In this document: in pieces, positions 15,657 through 23,497 of the stretch
How positions within the stretch are numbered: the stretch's first letter is position 1
Layout of the letters: each line of letters opens with the position of its first letter
Source: a virus
DNA length: 38,159 bases
IMG/VR virus record: IMGVR_UViG_3300033388_006548
Span: 1-38,159 of that record
Direction: 5' to 3' (one strand)
The notes under the pieces: model-generated
What the model was told of the DNA's origin: nothing
Seen by the model: the letters and a program-made list of their open reading frames with translations, nothing else
Databases searched by the model: none
Position numbers and translations under genes: made by a program

Positions 15657-15989
15657 ATGGACATTTCAACTATCCACGCAAACACTAAGCAAATGCTTAC
15701 AGATTATCCCGAAACTCGGCTATTAAAAAACCGCAAAATAGCCCATATTAAGTATTGGCAGTTGTTTGAGGGAGTGGGCAATTTCGGTATATCTATTAAG
15801 AAATATCCCTTTTTAACTTCACCAGAGACCATTTCACGGGCTATAAGGAAGATACAGGAGTTAAACCCCGAACTTACCTCAGATGAAAATGAGGCAGATA
15901 AATCACAAATTGAAACTAATTTTATAGGAGAAATATATAAAAAACCTGAAGAAATGAAAGATGAATATAAAAATGGGAATTATAAATGA
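15657..15989 (+). CDS. Putative winged-helix DNA-binding protein
   Basis: 110 residues from the ATG at 15657; a TTG at 15621 lies within the RNA helix and is rejected. Residues about 30-75 contain IKYWQLFEGVGNFGISIKK and then TSPETISRAIRKIQEL, the latter like a recognition helix of a replication or regulatory winged helix. The C terminus is acidic and polar. The HNH gene starts 4 nt inside its end (ATGA). A leader RNA of about 170 nt precedes it. Confidence 0.55.
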   Translation: MDISTIHANTKQMLTDYPETRLLKNRKIAHIKYWQLFEGVGNFGISIKKYPFLTSPETISRAIRKIQELNPELTSDENEADKSQIETNFIGEIYKKPEEMKDEYKNGNYK

Positions 15990-16297
15990 GAAAAAAGTCA
16001 ATACCAAATAGATTAAAGGCTTGGGTGGTTTGGAGAGATAAAGGAATATGCCAGAATTGTGGAAAACAAGGAAAGATTATTCAGTATGGAGCAGTTTCTT
16101 ATCCTCTTTGGCGAACCTTTGAAAAGATAAATGGTAAAGATGTGGCATTTGAAATCAGTCATATTTTACCAGAATCGGCTGGTGGACAAGTAATAATAGA
16201 AAATTTAATTTTATTATGTCGCAGATGTAATAGAAGTCTTGGCACTAATAAATGGATACCCCTAAATGAAAGTAATAACAATACCAACCCTAGATAA
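15986..16297 (+). CDS. HNH endonuclease
   Basis: 103 residues. HNH pattern with zinc Cys pairs: CQNCGKQGK, then FEISHILPESAGGQ with the catalytic His, Asn at IIENLILL, and CRRCNRSLG. It overlaps the upstream gene by 4 nt and the downstream gene by 32 nt, so it is fixed in the operon. Could be a free-standing homing nuclease or a packaging or restriction nuclease. Confidence 0.85.
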   Translation: MRKKSIPNRLKAWVVWRDKGICQNCGKQGKIIQYGAVSYPLWRTFEKINGKDVAFEISHILPESAGGQVIIENLILLCRRCNRSLGTNKWIPLNESNNNTNPR

Positions 16298-16691
16298 ATA
16301 TCAGCATTATAAAGACAGACCAACTAATCCCTGGATTAAGTGGCATAAAGCATGTTTAAGAGACCATAAATTCTGCCAATTAACCAATGGGGAGCGTTGG
16401 ATTTTCATCGGATTAGTTATTTTAGCAACGGAAAACAACAACGAAATCCCCGCAGATTTTTATTATATTTCACGAAAAATCTCTTTTTCATCGCGAGGGC
16501 TCTCTAAAACAATGCTAAAATTGACAGATTTGAAGTTAATTGCTATCAAAAGGGTAGCACGACGCTATCAAGATGCTGACCTAGATAAGATAAGAGAAGA
16601 TAAGAATAAGATAAGAGAAGACAATTCTTTAAATAAACTTTATAAAGACGCTAAAGAAGTAATTAAAGAGAAAACTAAATTCCCAAAATGA
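16266..16691 (+). CDS. Replisome-organiser-like protein
   Basis: 141 residues. The first 100 resemble the N-terminal domain of phage replication initiators: WIKWHKACLRDHKFCQLTNG, then RWIFIGLVILATENNNEIP, then YISRKISF and a winged-helix pattern. The C-terminal 40 residues are a charged repeat (DKIREDKNKIREDN). It would recruit host replication proteins. This is the only replication-type gene seen in the window. Confidence 0.6.
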   Translation: MKVITIPTLDKYQHYKDRPTNPWIKWHKACLRDHKFCQLTNGERWIFIGLVILATENNNEIPADFYYISRKISFSSRGLSKTMLKLTDLKLIAIKRVARRYQDADLDKIREDKNKIREDNSLNKLYKDAKEVIKEKTKFPK

Positions 16692-17026
16692 GAACAATTA
16701 AGGATAAAACAGGTTTTATAGCCAGAAATTATTTAAGAGTAAATAGAGGGCTGAGTTTAATTCAATTCCCCTTTAAGGTGTTTGAGTTGGCTGTTTTGGG
16801 GGGATTATTAATAGACATGCTTCACAGATACAAAATACTTAGTATTCCCCACGAGGTAATTTATTATGCTCTGCCTGGTTTTATTGTATTTGTGGCTTGG
16901 CTTGGCTACATAGACGAAAAAAGGGGGTTTTGGAAAAGGCAAAACAACTATCAGATTAAGCACCTAACCCCCTATTTTGACAAGAAGTTTGATGAATTAA
17001 AGAAAGAAATATGCCAAAAAAAATGA
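16688..17026 (+). CDS. Membrane protein, two spans
   Basis: 112 residues; starts with an ATGA overlap. Hydrophobic segments lie at about 30-46 (VFELAVLGGLLIDMLH) and 58-76 (VIYYALPGFIVFVAWLGYI). Basic flanks and a charged C terminus suggest both ends face the cytoplasm. Function unknown. Confidence 0.6.
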   Translation: MRTIKDKTGFIARNYLRVNRGLSLIQFPFKVFELAVLGGLLIDMLHRYKILSIPHEVIYYALPGFIVFVAWLGYIDEKRGFWKRQNNYQIKHLTPYFDKKFDELKKEICQKK

Positions 17027-17217
17027 GAGGAAAAATCTTAGAAATATTAGAAGGCATAAAGGGTGATAATATAAAATATTCCTGTAAGGTTAATGGCAAA
17101 CACCATTTTCCTGACTGGGAACAATTTGATGAGTTTGGCTATGTTAAAATCGGGAATAAAAAGAAATACGGCAAGGAAATATGTGCCGATAAAATCTTAA
17201 AACTTTTTAAATTATGA
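17011..17217 (+). CDS. Small hypothetical protein
   Basis: 68 residues overlapping the previous gene by 16 nt and the next by 4 nt (ATGA). Basic, with KILEILEGIKGDNIKYSCKV and an aromatic middle (HHFPDWEQFDEFGY). No family recognised. Confidence 0.55.
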   Translation: MPKKMRGKILEILEGIKGDNIKYSCKVNGKHHFPDWEQFDEFGYVKIGNKKKYGKEICADKILKLFKL

Positions 17218-18272
17218 TTAATGCTTATATAAATCCACCACCATTATTTTTAAGAAACCAATTATTTGCCAGGGACAAGGCATATAATGGGGATGATTGG
17301 CTTCAGATTTGGCGGGCAGTAAAAGAGGAGTGTAAAAAAAACGACATTAATTTTAACACGGTAGATTATGCCGATTACAACAACCCCGCAGATACAGATG
17401 TTTATATTACCCTGGGGCATAGGGATTGGCTTTATAATTATTACCAGCATTTTAGAAATCCCGATTATCCAATCATCAACCCAAAAAAGTTTAAGAAAAG
17501 AATTTTAATTCAGTTTGAGCCACCATTAGTTAATCCCAAGGCATTTACAAAAATAGACCAACTAAGGAAGGTTTACGATAAGATGATTTATTCTGTTAAA
17601 ACGGGAAGTAGGCATTGCCAGTATGTGTTGCATCCTAAAACCTATGATGATATTATCCCCAAACTTTGGGAAAAAAAAGACAGGAAGTTTCTGTGTATGG
17701 TGAATATTAACAAAAAGCCAAAGAGGTTGAAGTTTCAAAGACTTTATTTTGGTCTTTTAAAACCATTCCCGCTTCAAAAAGAAATAATTTCAGATAGGCT
17801 GGAGATTATTAAGTTTTTTAGCAATACAGGAGATATGGATTTGTATGGAATAGGCTGGGATAAAAGACCGCCATTTCCATTTTGGGGCTATAAAAAATAT
17901 GCAACTAAAATCTGGAAAGGTCCAGTTGAAAGCAAATTTGAAACAATAGCCAATTATACTTTTACAATTGCTACCGAACACGGAATTGCCCCTGGGTTTG
18001 TCGGTGAGGCTATGATTGATTGTTTGGCGGTGGGAACTATACCAATTTACTTAGGAGCCCCAGATATAACAGAGTTTGTGCCAAAGAATTGCTTTATTGA
18101 TATGCGGGATTTTAAAAACTATGAGGAATTGAGGCAATACCTTAAGGACTTATCGGCAGAAGAAATTGAGCAATATAGGCAAAATGGGAAAAACTTTTTA
18201 AGGTCGGCAAAGTATGACCCATTTAGAAAACAAAAGTTTGCTGAGTTAATAGTGAAATTAATAAAGGAATGA
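17214..18272 (+). CDS. GT10-family glycosyltransferase (fucosyltransferase-like)
   Basis: 352 residues. The C-terminal half (about 247-300) carries the GT10 signature: NYTFTIATEHG, then PGFVGEAMIDCLAVGTIPIY, then LGAPDITEFVPKNCFID. The N-terminal half is the weaker acceptor domain. Members move fucose-like sugars from GDP-sugar onto glycans or lipids. It heads a cassette with a sulfatase-like gene and a methyltransferase, so host-surface or virion glycan change is the likely purpose. Confidence 0.85.
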   Translation: MINAYINPPPLFLRNQLFARDKAYNGDDWLQIWRAVKEECKKNDINFNTVDYADYNNPADTDVYITLGHRDWLYNYYQHFRNPDYPIINPKKFKKRILIQFEPPLVNPKAFTKIDQLRKVYDKMIYSVKTGSRHCQYVLHPKTYDDIIPKLWEKKDRKFLCMVNINKKPKRLKFQRLYFGLLKPFPLQKEIISDRLEIIKFFSNTGDMDLYGIGWDKRPPFPFWGYKKYATKIWKGPVESKFETIANYTFTIATEHGIAPGFVGEAMIDCLAVGTIPIYLGAPDITEFVPKNCFIDMRDFKNYEELRQYLKDLSAEEIEQYRQNGKNFLRSAKYDPFRKQKFAELIVKLIKE

Positions 18273-18430
18273 AACGAAAAACAACTCGCAAAATTAAACA
18301 CCTTAGGAACGATTTGGTCAAGGGTTTTAGGCGGATATTTTATCCATCACAAAAGAAAATGAGAAAGTTTGACAGGTGGATAAACGAAATATTAGAAAAA
18401 TATACAGAGGAAGAGGATGAAGGACAATAA
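18269..18430 (+). CDS. Small basic protein
   Basis: 53 residues from an ATGA overlap with the glycosyltransferase stop. Very basic first half (MKRKTTRKIKHLRNDL, GFRRIFYPSQKK) then an acidic tail (KYTEEEDEGQ). Ends 14 nt inside the next gene. Perhaps an accessory or nucleic-acid-binding peptide. Confidence 0.5.
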   Translation: MKRKTTRKIKHLRNDLVKGFRRIFYPSQKKMRKFDRWINEILEKYTEEEDEGQ

Positions 18431-18644
18431 GAAAAACATAATCTTAATAGTCGTTGATGCTATGAGGGCTGACTGCTTGTCGGTTTTGGGGATAGATGAA
18501 TTATTAAAAGATAGCACTATTTTTGAGAATGCTTTTGCGACAGGACCAATGACACTACATTCTTTTCCAGGAATTCTGACATCAACCTATCTTTTGGATT
18601 ATCACACAAAAAGCAGGATATACCACAGCACATTTTATGGCTAA
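18417..18644 (+). pseudogene. Sulfatase/phosphatase-fold enzyme, N-terminal fragment
   Basis: 75 residues with the N-terminal hallmarks of the alkaline-phosphatase/sulfatase superfamily: NIILIVVDAMRADCLS (metal-binding Asp) and the nucleophile region FATGPMTLHSFPGILTST. The frame then runs into an unrelated tail and stops. The family sequence resumes in the +1 frame (KAGYTTAHF, then ANPYLSSYYG) after what looks like a loss of about 10-20 residues. The stop overlaps the ATG of the next fragment by 8 nt, so coupled translation of a split enzyme is possible but less likely. Confidence 0.7.
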
Positions 18645-19329
18645 TCCATATTTGAGTTCTTATTATGGCTATGATAAGGGCTGGGATTATTATGAGGACA
18701 TTATGGCTTCAGAAGATATGTTTTTGGCGGAAGGAAAAAAAGCAGTAGTCAGGGCTAAATTGTATCATCTCATAAAATTATTGTGTGATATATTTTTCCG
18801 CATTTCACCAGAATTAGTTTTCAAGGTAAGATACTGGACTTATAAGTTGGGATTTTGGAGAACACCACCTCATAGTGCCCCAAGTGCCAAAAAAATAAAT
18901 GGTTTGACTAAAGAGTTTGTTAGCAATACAGAAAAGCCATTTTTTGCCCTACTTCACTATTTAGATGTTCATACTCCCTATATGCCTTATGACTGCCACT
19001 TAAAAAGGCGGGAATTTACAGAAGCCGAATTATTAGCAAAAGAACTGCCAGGATTATTATTCAAACGCTTTACAAAATGGGGATTATTCAGAAGGTTTGC
19101 GGAAAAACACATAGAAGAATCAAAGAAACTTTACAAAGATGGGATAAGGTATGTCGGGGAACAAATAAACGACTTGGTTAAATACTTAAAAGAAAAAAAC
19201 CTATATCAAGACACTATAATTGTGATTACTGCTGACCACGGGGACGAATTTCTGGAACACGGAGAGGGCGGTCATTCTTACAAGTTGTATAACGAGTTAT
19301 TAAGAGTTCCATTGGTGATAAAATTATGA
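18637..19329 (+). pseudogene. Sulfatase/phosphatase-fold enzyme, central fragment
   Basis: 230 residues. It holds the middle of the same enzyme: YGYDKGWDYYEDI, FFALLHYLDVHTPYMPYD (His/Asp), and IIVITADHGDEFLEHGEGGH, the second metal site. It stops after VPLVIKL, where the family continues without a break. The remaining part is in another frame from 19326, overlapping by ATGA. Near the junction there is a run of seven A. Confidence 0.7.
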
Positions 19330-19730
19330 AAAAAACAACCCATAAAACATCTTTAATAGATTTAGCACCAACACTTTGTCGGCTAGTTGGAGTTGAGCCA
19401 GACAAAAACTGGAAGGGTGGCAATTTGTTTGAACCAAGAAAGTTTGTGTTTCACCAAACGGCTTGGAATAAAAAAGAGGGCTGGAATGCTACCTTTACAG
19501 ATATTAAGAGCATTGAGCAATGTTGGTTCGGTTGCCAGAATGAAAGATATAAATATATTATCAATTTCAAAGATGGGAAAGAGGAATTATATGATTTGCT
19601 TTCTGACCCACAAGAACAAAAAAACATAGCAAGTGGCTGGCTAATTGAGTTTTGGATAATGAGGAAGGAAATAAATAAGTTTTTAAGGGAAAATCCACCA
19701 TTGGAATATGCTAAAAAGGATAATCAATAA
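19326..19730 (+). pseudogene. Sulfatase/phosphatase-fold enzyme, C-terminal fragment
   Basis: 134 residues with the typical C-terminal region: SLIDLAPTLCRLVGVEP, then KYIINFKDGKEELYDLLSDP and EQKNIA. With the two upstream pieces it would make one sulfatase-like protein of about 440 residues. The last 23 nt overlap the methyltransferase gene. Confidence 0.7.
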
Positions 19731-20400
19731 GATAATAACCCCAAATCCAGTGGCTTTTGTTAAGAAAATCTACCCCTGGCTCCTTGACACCTCAACCATA
19801 AAAAGGTATTATGAAGAAATATTGGGGGAAAAAGAGTTTGAAGATAAACTTTGGCGGGAATACAAAATAGAGGAAAAAAAGTATAAGGGCAGAAGCATTA
19901 AGGGGTTGAGTAGAAATGTAGCCAGGATACTTTATGTGCTAATTAGAAGCAAAAAACCAGAGATAGTTTTAGAAACAGGAGTGGCGAGTGGAATATCTTC
20001 ATCTTATATCTTGTTGGCTCTTAATAAAAACAGAAAAGGACAACTGATTTCTATTGACCAACCCAGCAACTGGGAAGACAAGGAAGCAGGTTGGCTTGTT
20101 CCAAACAATATAAGAGAGAATTGGCAGAAAATAATAGGAACATCAAAAATGAGATTACCCCATTTGTTATATTCGCTTGAACACTATGACAAAAAGAAAA
20201 TCGGGATTTTCCTTCACGATAGCGACCACACTTACGGGAATATGAAATGGGAGTTTGATATGGTTTGGGATAACATAGAAGAAAGTGGTTTGCTTTTATC
20301 CCACGATATTAGCTGGAATAATGCCTTTAAGGATTTTTGCGGGGAAATAAAAAGAAAGCCAATAATTTACAAAAATGAATTTGGAATTATCAAAAAATAA
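19708..20400 (+). CDS. Class I SAM-dependent methyltransferase
   Basis: 230 residues, Methyltransf_24-like. Motif I is VLETGVASGISSSY (about 87-100). Asp117 sits at the end of strand 2 (GQLISIDQPS). A metal-type segment FLHDSDHTYGNM (168-179) and LLLSHDISWN (195-204) follow. The family includes enzymes that methylate sugars or small molecules in polysaccharide gene clusters. Its place after GT10 and sulfatase genes fits glycan modification. Confidence 0.75.
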   Translation: MLKRIINKIITPNPVAFVKKIYPWLLDTSTIKRYYEEILGEKEFEDKLWREYKIEEKKYKGRSIKGLSRNVARILYVLIRSKKPEIVLETGVASGISSSYILLALNKNRKGQLISIDQPSNWEDKEAGWLVPNNIRENWQKIIGTSKMRLPHLLYSLEHYDKKKIGIFLHDSDHTYGNMKWEFDMVWDNIEESGLLLSHDISWNNAFKDFCGEIKRKPIIYKNEFGIIKK

Positions 20401-20551
20401 AATAAAATGCTTTACCTGTAAAAACTTAATACCACTAAGGGTCGGCTGGTATTGTAGGGCAACCCATCATTTTATGGGCAATAGTTATGCTTTGGGACAC
20501 CATTCAGAAGTTTGCGGGAAATATAAAAAGAAAAATGGGGCTAAAAAATAG
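20375..20551 (+). CDS. Small zinc-finger protein
   Basis: 58 residues from the ATG at 20375, overlapping the methyltransferase by 26 nt. CFTCKNLIPLRVGWYC holds three Cys, a His-rich middle (ATHHFMGNSYALGHH) and EVCGKY a fourth. It ends in NGAKK, and its stop lies within the next gene's start region (ATGGGGCTAAAAAATAG). Confidence 0.6.
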   Translation: MNLELSKNKIKCFTCKNLIPLRVGWYCRATHHFMGNSYALGHHSEVCGKYKKKNGAKK

Positions 20552-20771
20552 GATATTAAACCTAAGAATAGGAAAGGCACCTGTGATTTGGGAGAGAAAA
20601 CTTCGCTGGGGAGATGTAAGAATTAAGCAGATACCGACAATTATGGACTGGATTATGTTCTGGATTATGCCTCCTATAATTTATTTCGGGGTCAAGCGAC
20701 TAATATTAAAACAACTATGCCAAAAAAGAAATGAAGCCAAAAAATCGGGGGAAGAAAAAAATGTATTATAG
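20535..20771 (+). CDS. Hypothetical protein with hydrophobic segment
   Basis: 78 residues from the ATG at 20535, chosen over an in-frame ATG at 20487 to limit overlap. It starts MGLKNRILNLRIGK, is Arg/Trp-rich in the middle (IWERKLRWGDVRIKQIP), then has a hydrophobic span (TIMDWIMFWIMPPIIYFGV) and a basic end. Its MGLKN start resembles the SGLKNKIL segment of the small gene at 26960. Confidence 0.5.
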   Translation: MGLKNRILNLRIGKAPVIWERKLRWGDVRIKQIPTIMDWIMFWIMPPIIYFGVKRLILKQLCQKRNEAKKSGEEKNVL

Positions 20772-20991
20772 CCACGAAGTTGGAAGAGTGGTAGATGAAG
20801 GTTATACCAGTGGTGGGGCTATAAATAAAGAAATGATAGCAAAAGAGGTAAGCAGGATTTATGAGCCAGAAATAAATAGAAAAATTGTTTTGTTATTTTT
20901 AGAAAAGTTAGAATTATTGAATAAAGAAGAAAGAAAAGAACTTTTGAAAGCAATTCAATTATTGAATTATCCGAGATTTTTAATTAAATAA
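20761..20991 (+). CDS. Small helical hypothetical protein
   Basis: 76 residues from the ATG at 20761 (or 86 from 20731). It contains HEVGRVVDEGYTSGGAINKE and a charged helical end (LEKLELLNKEERKELLKAIQ). Overlaps the previous gene by 11 nt. Unknown function. Confidence 0.55.
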   Translation: MYYSHEVGRVVDEGYTSGGAINKEMIAKEVSRIYEPEINRKIVLLFLEKLELLNKEERKELLKAIQLLNYPRFLIK

Positions 20992-21055
20992 TTTTATGAA
21001 AACTCGGGGGCTAAAAAATAAAGGTCAAAAAATAATAAATTAAATTAAAAAAGGT

Positions 21056-21301
21056 ATGGAGAACACACCAGAAGAATTAGAGCAAATGAAAAAAAATAAC
21101 AAGGAATGGGAGGAACAACAGCATAGATTAGATGAGTTTGAAAAAGAATTAACTGGCTTAATAAATAAATATAGTTTAGAGAATATTTCAAATACTCCCG
21201 ATTTTATTTTAGCAGATTATTTAAGAGATTGTTTGGAAATATTAGATTATGCAATAAGGGATAGGGAAAAATGGTATGGGAAAAAGAATAAAATTCAATA
21301 A
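21056..21301 (+). CDS. Small acidic coiled-coil protein
   Basis: 81 residues, mostly helical and acidic (EELEQMKKNNKEWEEQQHRL), with a second helix DFILADYLRDCLEILDYAIR. A 65-nt A/T-rich spacer with the CGGGGGCTAAAAAATAAAGGTC repeat motif precedes it. Unknown function. Confidence 0.55.
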   Translation: MENTPEELEQMKKNNKEWEEQQHRLDEFEKELTGLINKYSLENISNTPDFILADYLRDCLEILDYAIRDREKWYGKKNKIQ

Positions 21302-21467
21302 AGTAAAAGAAGGAGAATGGGTTCAACCCTGTCGGAAAGGATATTTATTCAAGTGTTGCGATTGTGGACTGATTCATAAATTAGATTTTCGGATAATAAA
21401 AAACAAAAGAGGATGTTTTATCCAATTTCGGGCATTCAGACATAATAAAAAGTTTAATCAAAAATAA
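21276..21467 (+). CDS. Small basic protein with Cys pair
   Basis: 63 residues, very basic, with CRKGYLFKCCDCGLIHKLDF as a probable metal-binding segment. Overlaps the previous gene by 26 nt. It resembles an HNH-leftover or zinc-ribbon protein but has no second knuckle beyond one Cys at 45. Confidence 0.5.
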   Translation: MGKRIKFNKVKEGEWVQPCRKGYLFKCCDCGLIHKLDFRIIKNKRGCFIQFRAFRHNKKFNQK

Positions 21468-21520
21468 GGAGATGAAAAATCAAAAGGTCGCTTAACTTAA
21501 ATCAATAAACTTTATAAAGT

Positions 21521-21796
21521 ATGAGCATATGGCTTAAAATGAAAATTAGTTTGTGGAATAGGTGGTTGGTCTGGATTTGGAAAAACGCAGGAAATTGGGA
21601 GTATGACCAACCCCAACCAAAAACCCTAAATAAAAGTATGAAAAAAGAATTAAAACTTATATTTACTGAGAGTTTTTATAATGAATGTCCGAAATGTAAA
21701 GCGTTGATTAAGATGAATTATTACTCAGATGGAAAAAAAGATATTTATGTAGGTTTTTGTAAAAAGTGTTTTGTATTATTTATTGCTTTAATATGA
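21521..21796 (+). CDS. Zinc-ribbon protein
   Basis: 91 residues from the ATG at 21521. A Trp-rich N terminus (WLKMKISLWNRWLVWIW) precedes a ribbon with CPKCKALIKMNYY and GFCKKC. An in-frame ATG at 21638 preceded by TAAATAAAAGT would give only the ribbon half. AAAGGTC lies about 32 nt upstream of the first ATG. Confidence 0.5.
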   Translation: MSIWLKMKISLWNRWLVWIWKNAGNWEYDQPQPKTLNKSMKKELKLIFTESFYNECPKCKALIKMNYYSDGKKDIYVGFCKKCFVLFIALI

Positions 21797-21843
21797 ATAA
21801 ACCTATGCCCAAAAACCAACCAAAAAAAAACTAAATAAACCTT

Positions 21844-22113
21844 ATGCCAAAAAAACAAAAGAAAACAATTGAAGAAATGGAACATATAGAAGCACAAGAG
21901 CATTTTATTGACTGTCCCGAATGTCAAAAGATTTTTAGGAAAGAAATCCGTCAAATCCTCCAACGCTTTATAGAGGAGACGGTGGGAAAGATGTATAGAA
22001 ACCTTGTTTTATATGACGAGTATCCAGAGATTGCGGAGGACAACAAGAGAAAGTTTGAGATAAAACAAGAAATTGAAAAGAAAATGAAACAATGGCTAAA
22101 AGAAACCCTATGA
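21844..22113 (+). CDS. Small helical protein with CxxC
   Basis: 89 residues: DCPEC (24-28), then long charged helices (FRKEIRQILQRFIEETVG, KRKFEIKQEIEKKMKQWLKE). The ATG is preceded by AATAAACCTT, a recurrent start motif in this segment. Overlaps the next gene (ATGA). Confidence 0.55.
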   Translation: MPKKQKKTIEEMEHIEAQEHFIDCPECQKIFRKEIRQILQRFIEETVGKMYRNLVLYDEYPEIAEDNKRKFEIKQEIEKKMKQWLKETL

Positions 22114-22409
22114 AGAAAGAAATAATAAAAAAAGAGATAGTGGAGATATTAACTAAAAATTTCTCTGCTCCATTACTTAAAAAATTATGGGGAAATTATG
22201 GTATTGAAGAAGAACATTTTATAAGAAACCTAGAACAAGATAGTGCTGACCAACTTCTTCAACTCCACAAAGAGGCGGTGAGGGAAGTGGTGGAAAAATA
22301 TTATAGGAAAGCAATTAAAATAGCATATAAATATGGGAACAATTATTCAGAAGAATTGATGGGGATGGATTTAGAAGAAATTAAAAAAGAAATCCTGAAA
22401 GAGTTATAA
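22110..22409 (+). CDS. Helical hypothetical protein
   Basis: 99 residues from the ATGA-overlap ATG at 22110; an in-frame ATG at 22092 is also possible. Charged helices throughout (EIIKKEIVEILTKNFSAPLL; REVVEKYYRKAIKIAYKYG). No family recognised. Confidence 0.5.
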   Translation: MKKEIIKKEIVEILTKNFSAPLLKKLWGNYGIEEEHFIRNLEQDSADQLLQLHKEAVREVVEKYYRKAIKIAYKYGNNYSEELMGMDLEEIKKEILKEL

Positions 22410-22428
22410 AAAATTACGGGCTAAAAAT

Positions 22429-22473
22429 AAAGGTCAAAAAACCTCAATAAACCTATGAAGGAAGAAAAAATAA
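22429..22473 (+). repeat. Duplicated gene leader, copy 1
   Basis: Starts AAAGGTCAAAAA and continues through AATAAACCT-ATG into the first codons of the 22455 gene. It matches 23453-23497 over 45 nt with one mismatch. It contains no Shine-Dalgarno. The repeat suggests that new small genes were attached to a copied leader. Confidence 0.75.
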
Positions 22474-22643
22474 AGAAATTTAGTGTGCCAGAAATTCCCA
22501 AATATATTCTCGGTAGAAAAAGAAAAAATGGGAAAGTAGATAAAAGATTTAGCAAAAGTATTTTAATTCAAGAAGAATTTATAAATGAACTATCTGGTGT
22601 TTCAAAAGTTATTAAAGGTCATATAATTAACCCAACCCAATAA
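22455..22643 (+). CDS. Small basic hypothetical protein
   Basis: 62 residues, Lys/Ile-rich: MKEEKIKKFSVPEIPKYI and RKRKNGKVDKRFSKSILIQE. The first seven residues match the start of the 23479 gene because both share a leader repeat. Function unknown. Confidence 0.5.
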   Translation: MKEEKIKKFSVPEIPKYILGRKRKNGKVDKRFSKSILIQEEFINELSGVSKVIKGHIINPTQ

Positions 22644-22647
22644 GCTT

Positions 22648-22869
22648 ATGGAGAAAATACAAATATATACGAATGGATTGGTTCATTGTTCGGTTTGTGT
22701 TGAAAAAGAATTATCCCGTTCAGAAATAGAAAGAGAGGTTAATCTTGTTAATCCTACTGGCATAGATAGCAGATGGAAAATATCTAATGAAGACTTTGCG
22801 GACAAAAATAAAAATCCCCATAAATGTGAAAAAGATAAAAATCGGCTTCATTATTTAATGGTTTGTTAA
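22648..22869 (+). CDS. Small Cys-rich protein
   Basis: 73 residues with CSVC near residues 14-17 and later CEKDKN and a final Cys. The pattern suggests a metal-binding fold. Mixed strand/helix, acidic middle (SRSEIEREVNLVNPTGID). Function unknown. Confidence 0.5.
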   Translation: MEKIQIYTNGLVHCSVCVEKELSRSEIEREVNLVNPTGIDSRWKISNEDFADKNKNPHKCEKDKNRLHYLMVC

Positions 22870-22896
22870 TAAGCCCAATCCAACCCAATAAACCTT

Positions 22897-23325
22897 ATGA
22901 ATTATTTAGATAGCCGAAATTCGGTAGAGAGAAAAAAGGACAACAAAATAAAATCTATTACAATGACCTCAGAACTTAAAAAATGGAGCAAATTAGAACT
23001 TTTAATAGACCAGACCCTTTTAATGGAGGCAATTTATACTATTGAAGACAGAGAAAGGTTAAATCGGAAACTTAAATCCTTCATCCAAAAAACCATAGAC
23101 AAAGAGGTAAAAGAGGCGAGAAAAAAATGGGAAAAAGAGGCAATGCATATTCGCTGGGATAAAAAATGGGTAGCTAAAATCCGCCAAGAAGAAAGAAAAA
23201 AGTTTAAGAAGATATTGAGAGAACTACAAGAAATGAATAGTGAGACCGATAGAGATTTACAATTTAAGTATGGGCGGGGAAAGGTAGATAAAAAAATAAA
23301 CCACATTTTAAAGGAGTATGAATAA
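22897..23325 (+). CDS. Charged helical hypothetical protein
   Basis: 142 residues, strongly charged coiled-coil composition (KEVKEARKKWEKEAMHIRW; RQEERKKFKKILRELQEMN). It starts at ATG after AATAAACCTT. No family recognised; an oligomeric or DNA-associated role is possible. Confidence 0.55.
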   Translation: MNYLDSRNSVERKKDNKIKSITMTSELKKWSKLELLIDQTLLMEAIYTIEDRERLNRKLKSFIQKTIDKEVKEARKKWEKEAMHIRWDKKWVAKIRQEERKKFKKILRELQEMNSETDRDLQFKYGRGKVDKKINHILKEYE

Positions 23326-23331
23326 GAAAGT

Positions 23332-23454
23332 ATGATATTTTTGCTAACATTTTTAATAATTGGCGGATTGATAACTTTTATTGGCTGGTATTTTGGCTAT
23401 AAAAATGCGGGAATAACAAAAGAATTTATTAGAAAATTATTAAGATTAGGTTAA
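23332..23454 (+). CDS. 40-residue membrane protein
   Basis: One long span (FLLTFLIIGGLITFIGWYFG) followed by a basic amphipathic helix (KEFIRKLLRLG). The ATG follows the previous stop by 6 nt and the stop runs straight into the second AAAGGTC leader. It fits the style of small phage membrane proteins. Confidence 0.55.
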   Translation: MIFLLTFLIIGGLITFIGWYFGYKNAGITKEFIRKLLRLG

Positions 23455-23497
23455 AGGTCAAAAACCCTCAATAAACCTATGAAGGAAGAAAAAATAA
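23453..23497 (+). repeat. Duplicated gene leader, copy 2
   Basis: AAAGGTCAAAAA with CCTCAATAAACCT-ATG and the first codons MKEEKI; matches 22429-22473 with one mismatch. The stop codon of the 23332 gene overlaps its first bases. Confidence 0.75.

Noticed and set aside
16521-16549. Promoter-like TTGACA-N17-TATCAA inside the replisome-organiser gene
   Set aside because: Spacing is right, but every base is also needed for conserved-looking codons and no transcript boundary is nearby; kept only as a possible weak internal promoter.
21793-21834. 13-codon frame MNKPMPKNQPKKN between two small genes
   Set aside because: Too short and low in complexity to support; it looks like a partial copy of the leader plus first codons of the following gene.
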